DNA of 64,000 bases. Source: an uncultured bacterium. Lineage in GTDB: Bacteria > Bacillota > Clostridia > Oscillospirales > Oscillospiraceae. The position numbers and the translations under genes are program-made. This document shows positions 49,967-56,998 of this stretch, one piece after another. The stretch's first letter is position 1. Each line of letters starts with the position of its first letter. The stretch is from assembly GCA_948469375.1 (NCBI GenBank), contig CAOKLO010000005.1, forward strand, positions 1 to 64,000. The letters are read 5' to 3'. Under the pieces are notes generated by a model. That model saw only the letters and a list, made by a program, of their open reading frames with translations. It did not search any database and was not told the DNA's origin.

Positions 49967-51367
49967 CTATTCGCACATGTCGATGATAATATGCGCAAAC
50001 AGCTTGGCGGACAGCATCAAGTCGCTGATCCGCACCCGCTCATCCGCGCTGTGGAGGTGGGAGTCAAAGCCGGGCAGAGAGCAGCCGAAGGCCACGCCGC
50101 CGGGGATGTCGTGGACATAGGTGCCGCCGCCGGTGGACAGGCATTCGCCCTTCAGGCCGGTGTACTCCTCATAGCGTTTCAGCAGGGTTTTGATGAAGGG
50201 GCTGTCGGCGGGGACGTGGTGGGGCGCACCCTGGGCGCCCTCAAAGGTAAAGCCCCGGCCCTCAAAGGCGGCGCGGGCCACGTTCAGGCAGTTTTCCTCG
50301 GTGGCGGACAGGCAGGTGCGGCTGTCGAAATAGCCCTCCAGCCCTGTCTCGGTAATCTCCAGCAGGGAGAAGGCCACGGTCAGCGGTCCGGTGACAGGCT
50401 CCTCCTGAGCGATGCCCAGGGCCCGGCCCTTGCAGTCCCCGTGGGGGAACAGGGCTTTCAAATCGTTCAGCGCGTCCTTGCAGCCGCCCTCCGCCAGGGG
50501 CAGGGCGCACAGCAGGGCAATCAGACCCGTAATGGCGTTGTTGCCCTCCTCGGGCATGGCGGCGTGGGAGTTCTCCCCCTTGGCCTTGATGACGGTCAGG
50601 CCGCTTTCGTGGGCAAAGGTGAACTTGATGCCGGTGCGGGAGGTGATGTTCCGGGCCACGGGCTGAATGTCGTACATGGTCAGCCCCTCCACCGCCGCGG
50701 AGGCCTCGCCGGGCAGGATGTTCATGCGGATGCCGCCGTGGAGCCACTTCACCCGGGGCAGCGCCTCCTGAACGGGCCAGCTTTTGGAAAATGTGGGCCG
50801 GAGGCTGCCCTTCTCCGTGTTGATGACGGGATAGCCCGCGTCGGGGGAGAAGGTGGCGGGGGCGTAGGGATGGCGGGCGAAGTACCAGGCGATGTCTCCG
50901 GAGCCGCTTTCCTCATTGGTGCCCATGATGACCTTGCAGTTGCGCTTGAGGGGAACGCCCAGGTCCTTCACCGCCTTCATGGCCAGCAGGGAGGCGGCCA
51001 CAGGGCCCTTGTCGTCGTCGGCGCCCCGGCCGTACAGCAGGCCGTCGATCAGCTTGGGGGAATAGGGCTGGGTCACGGTCCAGCCCTCGCCGGGAAATAC
51101 CACGTCCAGGTGCCCCAGGATGTGCAGGGCGTCCTCGCCGCCGTTCAGGTCGGCGGTGCCCACGTAGCCCTCGTGGTTTTTCGCCGTCAGGCCCCACTCC
51201 TCGGCAATGGCCAGAGCTTCCTTTAGGGCAGCGGCGGGGCCGGGTCCGAAGGGAGCGCCGGGAACGGGCCGGCCCTCGGTGCTGTCGATGGCCACCAGGC
51301 GGCTGACCGCCTCCACCAGCAGCTTTTCCTTATCGGCAAAATAGGCTTCAATCTGTTCTTTTATCAT
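49967..51367 (-). CDS. pepV: Dipeptidase PepV (M20 family)
   Basis: This 466-residue zinc dipeptidase releases amino acids from dipeptides in the cytosol. The M20 metal ligands are in GHLDVVFPGEGW, GRGADDDKGP (bridging Asp) and GTNEESGSGD (general base and ligand Glu). The C-terminal histidine is in GGGTYVHDIPGG. It also carries the PepV-type long lid domain. I start at ATG 51367, behind GGGAG and consistent with the promoter; the longer frame upstream is not translated. Repeat A copy 2 follows its stop. Confidence 0.93.
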   Translation of the reverse strand: MIKEQIEAYFADKEKLLVEAVSRLVAIDSTEGRPVPGAPFGPGPAAALKEALAIAEEWGLTAKNHEGYVGTADLNGGEDALHILGHLDVVFPGEGWTVTQPYSPKLIDGLLYGRGADDDKGPVAASLLAMKAVKDLGVPLKRNCKVIMGTNEESGSGDIAWYFARHPYAPATFSPDAGYPVINTEKGSLRPTFSKSWPVQEALPRVKWLHGGIRMNILPGEASAAVEGLTMYDIQPVARNITSRTGIKFTFAHESGLTVIKAKGENSHAAMPEEGNNAITGLIALLCALPLAEGGCKDALNDLKALFPHGDCKGRALGIAQEEPVTGPLTVAFSLLEITETGLEGYFDSRTCLSATEENCLNVARAAFEGRGFTFEGAQGAPHHVPADSPFIKTLLKRYEEYTGLKGECLSTGGGTYVHDIPGGVAFGCSLPGFDSHLHSADERVRISDLMLSAKLFAHIIIDMCE

Positions 51368-51411
51368 ATGTAACACTCCCTGCGGCCCTGCCGCCAATTT
51401 GATTGGAATTT

Positions 51412-51440
51412 ATTTTATCTCTTTTTCCTGTCAATTACAA
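51412..51440 (-). promoter_or_regulatory. Promoter of pepV
   Basis: On the minus strand TTGTAA (51440-51435), 17-nt spacer, TAAAAT (51417-51412). Confidence 0.75.
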
Positions 51441-51450
51441 GGGGAATATG

Positions 51451-51750
51451 TCATTCCAGCCCTTCTGCAATGATGGCCCGGCTGTCCACGCTGCCGGTCC
51501 GTTTTGACAGGATGGCTTGATAGGCCTCGGAGGAAAAACAGGCGTCCAGCTGCTCTCTGGAATCAAACCTAATGACGATCACCCGGCCGGGAGTCCGTTT
51601 GCCGTCCAGGCTGTGCAGGTTTTCCGTCCGAACCAGATACCTGCCGCCGTGGCGCTCTACGATCGGCTTCACCTGCCGGATATATTCGTCATAGGCTCCG
51701 CGCCCCTTTTGCGCGTCAAAATACGTATCCACAATAAAATACCAGGACAT
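51451..51750 (-). CDS. DUF1330 domain-containing protein
   Basis: This 99-residue protein has the dimeric alpha-beta barrel fold of DUF1330: YFIVDTYFDAQKG at the start, YLVRTENLHSLDGKR, and RVIVIRFDSREQLDACFSS. Relatives bind small molecules or act as enzymes of unknown type. It follows the YheO-like regulator by 21 nt on the same strand and is probably co-transcribed with it. The ribosome binding site is GGAGGGGAGG. Confidence 0.85.
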   Translation of the reverse strand: MSWYFIVDTYFDAQKGRGAYDEYIRQVKPIVERHGGRYLVRTENLHSLDGKRTPGRVIVIRFDSREQLDACFSSEAYQAILSKRTGSVDSRAIIAEGLE

Positions 51751-51771
51751 AAAGCCTCCCCTCCTCCTTCC

Positions 51772-52407
51772 CTACTCCGCCTTGCCCTCGCCCACTTCCT
51801 CCAGGTACTTGTAAATGGTGTACCGGGACACTCCCAGCCGTCCGGCCACATAGGGCACCGACTTGCGGTAGGAGAAGGCGCTGCGCTCCCGCAGCAGGGC
51901 CACCACCTTCAGCCGGTCCGCCTTGTTCAGGGCCTCCAGGGGCTTGCCCAGGGCGGCCACGCACTGGTCGAACAGGTCGGCCAGCTGACGGGAATCACCC
52001 GGCTGCCACAGCGCGGAGCGCAGGTCGGACTGGGCGCTCATCAGGTCCTCCAAAATGCGGTTGGCGAACACCAGGGAGGTGTAATCGAAGTTGATGCCCA
52101 AGGCCAGGTTGTAATCCGCCCCGATCATGTGGAAGGTGGAGGATTTGGTCTGCCGTCCGTCAGGGGTGGTGGCGGCCAGATTCACCTGGTCGGTGGTGGC
52201 CGCCTGCTCGTCCAGCTCCAGGCCGATGCCCATGATGTCCATGGTGGAGCCCACCTCCCGGCCGGACACATGGCTGTTGTAAATGGACAAAATGGGGTGG
52301 GTGGGCACGCCCATGTCGTGGACCAGGGTCTCGCAGGTGGAGCCGAACATCTCGGCAATGCCCCGGGCGGTGCGGTCCAGGAATTCAAAGGCTTCATCTC
52401 TTGTCAA
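51772..52407 (-). CDS. YheO-like PAS/helix-turn-helix transcriptional regulator
   Basis: This 211-residue protein has an N-terminal YheO-type PAS domain (ETLVHDMGVPTHPILSIYNSHVSGREVG) and a C-terminal HTH (YVAGRLGVSRYTIYKYLEEV). I start it at TTG 52407 (LTRDEAFEFL), which follows AAGGAGAC at normal spacing; upstream frame residues fall in the leader. Its promoter spacer carries the palindrome TTTCCCGGGAAA, a likely autoregulatory site. The ligand is unknown. The next gene is DUF1330. Confidence 0.87.
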   Translation of the reverse strand: MTRDEAFEFLDRTARGIAEMFGSTCETLVHDMGVPTHPILSIYNSHVSGREVGSTMDIMGIGLELDEQAATTDQVNLAATTPDGRQTKSSTFHMIGADYNLALGINFDYTSLVFANRILEDLMSAQSDLRSALWQPGDSRQLADLFDQCVAALGKPLEALNKADRLKVVALLRERSAFSYRKSVPYVAGRLGVSRYTIYKYLEEVGEGKAE

Positions 52408-52433
52408 CGCAGGCGTCTCCTTCCAGCAAAAGG

Positions 52434-52452
52434 GCCCTGGGGTTCCAGGGCG
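52434..52452 (-). other. Leader hairpin before the YheO-like gene
   Basis: GCCCTGG-AACC-CCAGGGC followed by CCTTTTG on the minus strand, between promoter and start codon; a possible weak attenuator. Confidence 0.5.
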
Positions 52453-52483
52453 CAAAGGACCGTTTTTGATACAAGTATATCTT

Positions 52484-52512
52484 ATTATAGCTGATTTCCC
52501 GGGAAATAACAA
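52484..52512 (-). promoter_or_regulatory. Promoter with a palindromic site, YheO-like gene
   Basis: On the minus strand TTGTTA (52512-52507), 17-nt spacer containing TTTCCCGGGAAA, then TATAAT (52489-52484). The 12-bp perfect palindrome is placed for repression. Confidence 0.8.
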
Positions 52513-52568
52513 GCCCTGGGCCGTGCGGAGGGTGCATGAAATAGCTCAGAGCAGGCTTAAAATTGTTG

Positions 52569-52597
52569 TTTACTTTAGCTCTTTTATCTGCTAAAAT
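52569..52597 (+). promoter_or_regulatory. Promoter of the YerC-type gene
   Basis: TTTACT, 17-nt spacer, TAAAAT, with TGC before the -10. Confidence 0.75.
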
Positions 52598-52629
52598 AGA
52601 AAAAACACCGGGGGACAGGAGGAGATTTG

Positions 52630-52929
52630 ATGCCAAAGACCACCAGAAAAGAGCGGAGCATGGCTCTTTATGAGAGCATTCTGGAGCTGAACAGCATGGA
52701 GGAGTGCATCGCCTTTTTCGACGATCTGTGTACCGTGGGCGAACTGCGGGCCATGGAGCAGCGGTATGATGTGGCGCTGCTGCTGGACGACGGGCTGGTG
52801 TACACCGAGATTTTGGAGAAAACCGGGGCCAGCTCGGCCACCATCAGCCGGGTGAACCGTATTTTTTCCTTTGGCGCAGGGGGCTTCCGGGAGATGATCC
52901 GGCGCAGGAAAAACAAGACGCAGGAGTAA
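52630..52929 (+). CDS. YerC/YecD family TrpR-related protein
   Basis: This 99-residue helical protein has the TrpR-like fold of the YerC/YecD family: ECIAFFDDLCTVGELRAMEQRYDVALLL and a helix-turn-helix ILEKTGASSATISRVNRIF. It lacks the tryptophan pocket of true TrpR. It binds DNA, but its regulon is not established. The ATG at 52630 follows GGAGGAG. It diverges from the YheO-like gene and ends at a strong terminator. Confidence 0.93.
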   Translation: MPKTTRKERSMALYESILELNSMEECIAFFDDLCTVGELRAMEQRYDVALLLDDGLVYTEILEKTGASSATISRVNRIFSFGAGGFREMIRRRKNKTQE

Positions 52930-52970
52930 GCAAAAGCACGCCCTCCATTTGGCGGGCGTGCTTTTGCGCT
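52930..52970. terminator. Terminator between YerC and the cobalamin-regulated operon
   Basis: GCAAAAGCACGCC / GGGCGTGCTTTTGC, usable in both directions. A second small hairpin GCGCT-ACGC-AGCGC follows. Confidence 0.85.
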
Positions 52971-52996
52971 ACGCAGCGCAGGCGGACGGTTTGCCG

Positions 52997-54103
52997 TTAT
53001 TCCCCCGCCCGCTCCAGCTTCCCGGCCGCCTGGGCCAGCTGCTGGAGGCGGCGGTTTTTTTCGTTCATCTCTCCGAACCGGGTGAGCGGGCACAGGACCC
53101 GTTGACAGTGCTCCATGAGGGAGGCCGCCCTTTGAAACGCCTCCTCCCCGATGGGCTGAAAGGGCTGCTCTGCAACGGTCTCCACAGCCAGCGCCCGGGC
53201 CACCGGATAGTCCAGGTCGTTTTCCCCCAGCACGCCGGCGGCAAAGGGGATCCCCTGCCGCTGGAGACGGCGGTAGACCGGAACGCCCTCTCCCCCGCCG
53301 CCGATGACGAACACCTCCAGCGCGCCGGAAACCGCCTCCAGCTCCAGTGACCCGAACAGGGCGTTGTAGCTGCCCCGGGAGGCGCCGTAAAGCCCGGCAA
53401 TGTAATCGGCGGTAAAGATATCCTCCGGCGGGCCCTGCCGGGCGATGGAGTCCCCTTGGACACACACCACCCAATCGCTGATTTTCTGGGCCAGGTCCAG
53501 CTCATGGAGGGACATAACCACCGCCAAATTCCGCGAGCGGACCATGTCCTTCAAAATGGCCAGCAGCTCCAGCTTGTGGCGGATGTCCAAAAAGGAGGTG
53601 GGCTCGTCCAGCACCAGCACCTCCGGCTCCTGGTTCAGCGCCCGGGCCAGTAGCACCCGCTGGCGCTGGCCGTCGCTGATCTGGGTAAAATCCCGGTCCG
53701 CCAGGTCGGCGGCGTGGACCAGCTCCAAGCTGCGGGCGGTTTTTTCCTTGTCCTCCTTGGACAGGATGCCCAGCCGCCCCGTATAGGGATAGCGCCCGGT
53801 GGCCGCCACATCGAAGCAGGTCATCAGCTCCGGGCGGAGGTGGGCGGTCATGAGCACGCTCAGCCTTTGGGCCACGTCCCGTTCCCCCAGCGCCGCCATG
53901 TCCCGGCCGTCCAGGTATACCGCGCCGCCGGTGAGGGGGAGCTGCCGGATGAGGCTCTTCAAAATGGTGGACTTCCCCGCCCCGTTGGGGCCGATCAGCG
54001 TCATGATCTCCCCCCGGCGCAGGGTCAGCTCAATGCCGCCGATCAGCGTTTTGCGGTTGTAGCCCACGGACAGGTCCCGGGTGTGCAGACAGGCAGTGCT
54101 CAT
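52997..54103 (-). CDS. BtuD/FecE-type ABC ATPase with a C-terminal extension
   Basis: This 368-residue ATPase is about 110 residues longer than usual. The ATPase part has Walker A GPNGAGKST (about 38-46), a variant signature ISDGQRQRVLLA, Walker B VLVLDEPTSFLD and the H-loop SLHE. The C-terminal extension (about 258-368) starts with a Rossmann-like strand and loop ALEVFVIGGGGEGVPVYRR. It may bind a nucleotide or precursor. The ATPase is the last gene of the cobalamin-riboswitch operon and overlaps the permease gene by 4 nt. Confidence 0.9.
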   Translation of the reverse strand: MSTACLHTRDLSVGYNRKTLIGGIELTLRRGEIMTLIGPNGAGKSTILKSLIRQLPLTGGAVYLDGRDMAALGERDVAQRLSVLMTAHLRPELMTCFDVAATGRYPYTGRLGILSKEDKEKTARSLELVHAADLADRDFTQISDGQRQRVLLARALNQEPEVLVLDEPTSFLDIRHKLELLAILKDMVRSRNLAVVMSLHELDLAQKISDWVVCVQGDSIARQGPPEDIFTADYIAGLYGASRGSYNALFGSLELEAVSGALEVFVIGGGGEGVPVYRRLQRQGIPFAAGVLGENDLDYPVARALAVETVAEQPFQPIGEEAFQRAASLMEHCQRVLCPLTRFGEMNEKNRRLQQLAQAAGKLERAGE

Positions 54104-55107
54104 GCGTCTCCTCCTCTTCCGCCCCGCCGAGAGGCCATCAGGTACAGCACGATGGGTGCGCCGAACACGGCGGTCACCGAGCTGATGCTCATATCCCGGG
54201 GGGCGAAGGCGGTGCGGGCGATGAGGTCGCAGAACAGGCAGAAGGCCGCGCCCCCCAGAAAGCCGGCGGGGATCATGATGATGGGCTTGGCGGTTTTGAA
54301 CAGTCCCTTCACCAGGTGGGGCACCGCGATGCCCACAAAGGAGATGGGCCCGGCGAAGGCCGTCACCGTGGCGGACAGCAGGCTGGACAGCAGGATCAGC
54401 TCCACCCGGAACAGCTTGATGTTCACCCCCATGCTTTGGGCGTAGACCTCCCCCAGCTGATAGGCGCTGATGGGCTTGGACAGCAGGAAGGTGAGTACAA
54501 GGGCGATTCCCACCACCCAGGCCATCAAAATCACGTTATCCCAGGAGGTGCCGGAGAAGCTGCCCAAGGACCAGTTGTGGAGGTTGACAATGTTGGAGTC
54601 GTCGGCAAAGGTGACCACAAAATCGGTGATGGCCGAGCAGATGTAGCCGATCATCACGCCGCTGACCACCAGCATACTCATCTGCCGCACCCGCCGGGCC
54701 AGCAGCAGGATAAAGCCCATGGAGACCATGGATCCCACAAAGGCCCCGGCGATCAGCGTCATGGAGCTGATAACGACGCCGTGGCTGAGGCAGGCCACCA
54801 TGACCAGGGACACCGTCAGCTTGGCGCCCGAGGAGATGCCCAGCACAAAGGGTCCGGCGATGGGGTTGGCGAAAAAGGTCTGGAGCAGAAAGCCGGACAC
54901 CGACAGCGCCCCGCCCAAAATGGCCGCGGCCAGCACCCGGGGCAATCGGATGGTCCAGATGATGCCCGTCTTGTTCCAAAAAGAATCGGCGATTTCCGAC
55001 AGGGTAAAGTCTACGCTGCCCGCGCCGACGTTCCAGAGCAGCAGCGCCGCCGCCAGCGCAGCCAGAAGCGCGAAGCCGCCCGCATAGCGCAGCCGGTTGT
55101 TTTCCAT
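54100..55107 (-). CDS. BtuC/FecCD-type ABC transporter permease
   Basis: This 335-residue permease has about ten hydrophobic segments and the FecCD signatures: RLPRVLAAAILGGALSVSG (first third), FANPIAGPFVLGISSGA and GPISFVGIAVPHLVKGL. This family imports iron-siderophores, heme and cobalamin. In the operon with a solute-binding lipoprotein and a cobaltochelatase under a B12 riboswitch, a corrinoid, cobalt-tetrapyrrole or its precursor is the most likely cargo. It starts at ATG 55107 behind AGAGAGGACC. Confidence 0.93.
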   Translation of the reverse strand: MENNRLRYAGGFALLAALAAALLLWNVGAGSVDFTLSEIADSFWNKTGIIWTIRLPRVLAAAILGGALSVSGFLLQTFFANPIAGPFVLGISSGAKLTVSLVMVACLSHGVVISSMTLIAGAFVGSMVSMGFILLLARRVRQMSMLVVSGVMIGYICSAITDFVVTFADDSNIVNLHNWSLGSFSGTSWDNVILMAWVVGIALVLTFLLSKPISAYQLGEVYAQSMGVNIKLFRVELILLSSLLSATVTAFAGPISFVGIAVPHLVKGLFKTAKPIIMIPAGFLGGAAFCLFCDLIARTAFAPRDMSISSVTAVFGAPIVLYLMASRRGGRGGDA

Positions 55108-55123
55108 GGTCCTCTCTCCCCCG

Positions 55124-56305
55124 TCAGGTCAGCCGGTACAGGTAGGCCAGCGACCCGTCCGCCTTTTTTTCCTCCGTCAGAATGTGGTGGATGTCCAGGA
55201 TCATGCGGCCCACGGACTGGGATTCCTGAAACATGCTCTTTCCGGTGCACCACACGTTTCCCTCCTGGACTGCCTTGAAATCCGCCAGCGGCGCACTTTT
55301 GGCGATGAGCTGCTCGATGGTCTGCAAATCCGCCTCAATGGTGCTGTTGTAGATCAAAATATCCGCGTCGATGGCCTCGTGGTAGAAGGTCTCCATCTGG
55401 ATGTTCATGGTGGACAGGGCGTTTTCCTCCTCCGACAGCCCCTGGGGCACGTATACGCCGCCCGCCAGATCGATGGCCTTGGCGATGTAGTCCCCCGCCT
55501 TGCGCACCGTCACCGAGCCGTTGGAGGTGACGGAAAAGAAGGCCACGGTCTTTCCGGTGCCCTCCTGGGCCAGCACGGGCTCCAGCTTTTCCAGCTGGTC
55601 GGTATAATAGGCCTCGGCCGCCTCCTCCTGGTTCAGCAGGGCCCCGTACAGCTTGACCCACTCCATCCGGCCCAGGGGATGGCCCTCATAGCTGGAGCGC
55701 TCTACCAGCACCGGGATGCCCAGCCGCTCCAGCTGCTCCTTGACCTCCGGGTTGTGATAGATCATGGTGGACTCCAGGGCCAGGTCGCAGCCCTTAGACT
55801 GGATCAGCTCATAGTCCGGGGCGCTGTATTTTCCGGCATAGATCATCCGGCCCTGCTCCATGGCCTCCTTGACCTCGGGGAGATACCAGCCCGATTCCTG
55901 GGTGCCCACCATTGTGACGGCGTCCATGGCGTCCAGCTGGCGGAAGCAGTCCATGGCGGCGGTGGCTTGGAGGTAGATGTTGTCCAGGGGCTGGTACAGG
56001 ACGGTGACCTCCTCCGGTATATCCAGGAAGGGCAGGCCGTCTGCGCCCTCGGGCACCACCAGGTAGACATTCTGGTCAATAGTGACGCGCTTAAAGTTCC
56101 CGGCGTAGTCCACGGTGAACATCTGGGCATAGTCCAGCTTCATGTGCTGATCCCAGTCCACGTCGTTCCAGCTCGTGATTGCGGGGTCGGCCCCCTGTGA
56201 GGGCTCCTCCGGGGGCGGGACCGATGTCTGGGCCCCGCCGGGTGTGCAGGCGCATAAAACCAGCGCCAGCGCCAGCAGGGCGAGAAAAAGCTTCCAATAC
56301 TTCAT
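55124..56305 (-). CDS. ABC transporter substrate-binding lipoprotein (BtuF/FepB type)
   Basis: This 393-residue lipoprotein has a lipobox ALVLCAC near residue 20 and a TroA-like two-lobe domain of the periplasmic-binding family 2. Segments include VTVLYQPLDNIYL, MDAVTMVGT, SKGCDLALESTMIYHNPEV and ERSSYEGHPLGRMEWVKLYGALLN. The long rigid helix between lobes is clear. I take ATG 56305 as start, 6 nt after AAGGTG. With the adjacent permease and ATPase it forms a complete importer for a metal-tetrapyrrole-type ligand; specificity is inferred from the riboswitch and CbiK gene. Confidence 0.9.
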   Translation of the reverse strand: MKYWKLFLALLALALVLCACTPGGAQTSVPPPEEPSQGADPAITSWNDVDWDQHMKLDYAQMFTVDYAGNFKRVTIDQNVYLVVPEGADGLPFLDIPEEVTVLYQPLDNIYLQATAAMDCFRQLDAMDAVTMVGTQESGWYLPEVKEAMEQGRMIYAGKYSAPDYELIQSKGCDLALESTMIYHNPEVKEQLERLGIPVLVERSSYEGHPLGRMEWVKLYGALLNQEEAAEAYYTDQLEKLEPVLAQEGTGKTVAFFSVTSNGSVTVRKAGDYIAKAIDLAGGVYVPQGLSEEENALSTMNIQMETFYHEAIDADILIYNSTIEADLQTIEQLIAKSAPLADFKAVQEGNVWCTGKSMFQESQSVGRMILDIHHILTEEKKADGSLAYLYRLT

Positions 56306-56315
56306 AAGCATCACC

Positions 56316-56927
56316 TTACTGCTTTGTCAGGCTTGTGGAATCAAAGGTCAGGGTGTACTCCACCTCATGGGGCTCGCTCATGGCTACGGTGTCGGCGATG
56401 ACGGGCAAGGGCGTATCAAAGGCGGCCACGGGGATCTCAAAGGCGGAATTGCTCCCGGGGGCGCTGATGGGGTCGTACCGGACGCCGTTTACCTTCATGT
56501 AATCAAAGTTGGGACTGCTCCACACGATGGTGGCGGTAAACTGCCCGCTGGTGCAGCGCAGCGCGGCGGGAGACTGGACGGAGGCCCGTCCGGTGCCGCC
56601 GGACAGGGTGACGTTGGCCATATAGCTCGCGTCCTCCAGTCCGAATTGGGTGGGCTGGGGCGTGGGCTCCGGCGCAGGGCTGGGCGTGGGCTCCGGAGTC
56701 GGTGTGGCGGTGGGCTCCGGCGCCGGTGTGGCGGTGGGGTCGGGAGCAGCGGTGGGCGTGGGCGTGTCTGTAGGCTCCGGAGTATCCTGGGGCTCGGGGG
56801 TCTGGGAGGGGGGCGCCTCAGAGGGCGCTTGCGATGGCTCCGCCCCACCCCCGCCGCAGGCCGATAGAGACAGCAGCAGCGCCAGTGCCATCACAGCGGC
56901 AAACCGGCGCATCGTCTTATTTTTCAT
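56316..56927 (-). CDS. Lipoprotein with a Pro/Thr linker and a domain shared with the SLH-CbiK protein
   Basis: This 203-residue lipoprotein (lipobox LSLSAC near residue 24) has a long Pro/Thr/Glu linker (about 30-92) of PEPTATPTPE-type repeats. Its C-terminal domain of about 110 residues has strands DASYMANVTLSG, GQFTATIVWSS, YMKVNGVRYDP, FEIPVAAFD and EYTLTFDSTSL. The same order of strands occurs at the C-terminus of the upstream SLH-CbiK protein. The domain looks immunoglobulin- or NEAT-like, but it lacks an obvious heme YxxxY motif. It is likely a surface ligand-handling protein passing cargo to the importer encoded next. Confidence 0.8.
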   Translation of the reverse strand: MKNKTMRRFAAVMALALLLSLSACGGGGAEPSQAPSEAPPSQTPEPQDTPEPTDTPTPTAAPDPTATPAPEPTATPTPEPTPSPAPEPTPQPTQFGLEDASYMANVTLSGGTGRASVQSPAALRCTSGQFTATIVWSSPNFDYMKVNGVRYDPISAPGSNSAFEIPVAAFDTPLPVIADTVAMSEPHEVEYTLTFDSTSLTKQ

Positions 56928-56942
56928 AGGAATTCCTCCTCG

Positions 56943-56982
56943 TAAAAAGAGCGCCGCGAAGCGCTAGGGCTCCGCGGCGCTC
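56943..56982 (-). terminator. Intra-operon terminator after the SLH-CbiK gene
   Basis: GAGCGCCGCG / CGCGGCGCTC followed on the minus strand by TTTTT. It lies between the first and second genes of the operon, so the importer genes are probably expressed below the level of the surface chelatase. Confidence 0.85.
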
Positions 56983-56998
56983 AGAAAGACAATTTTGT

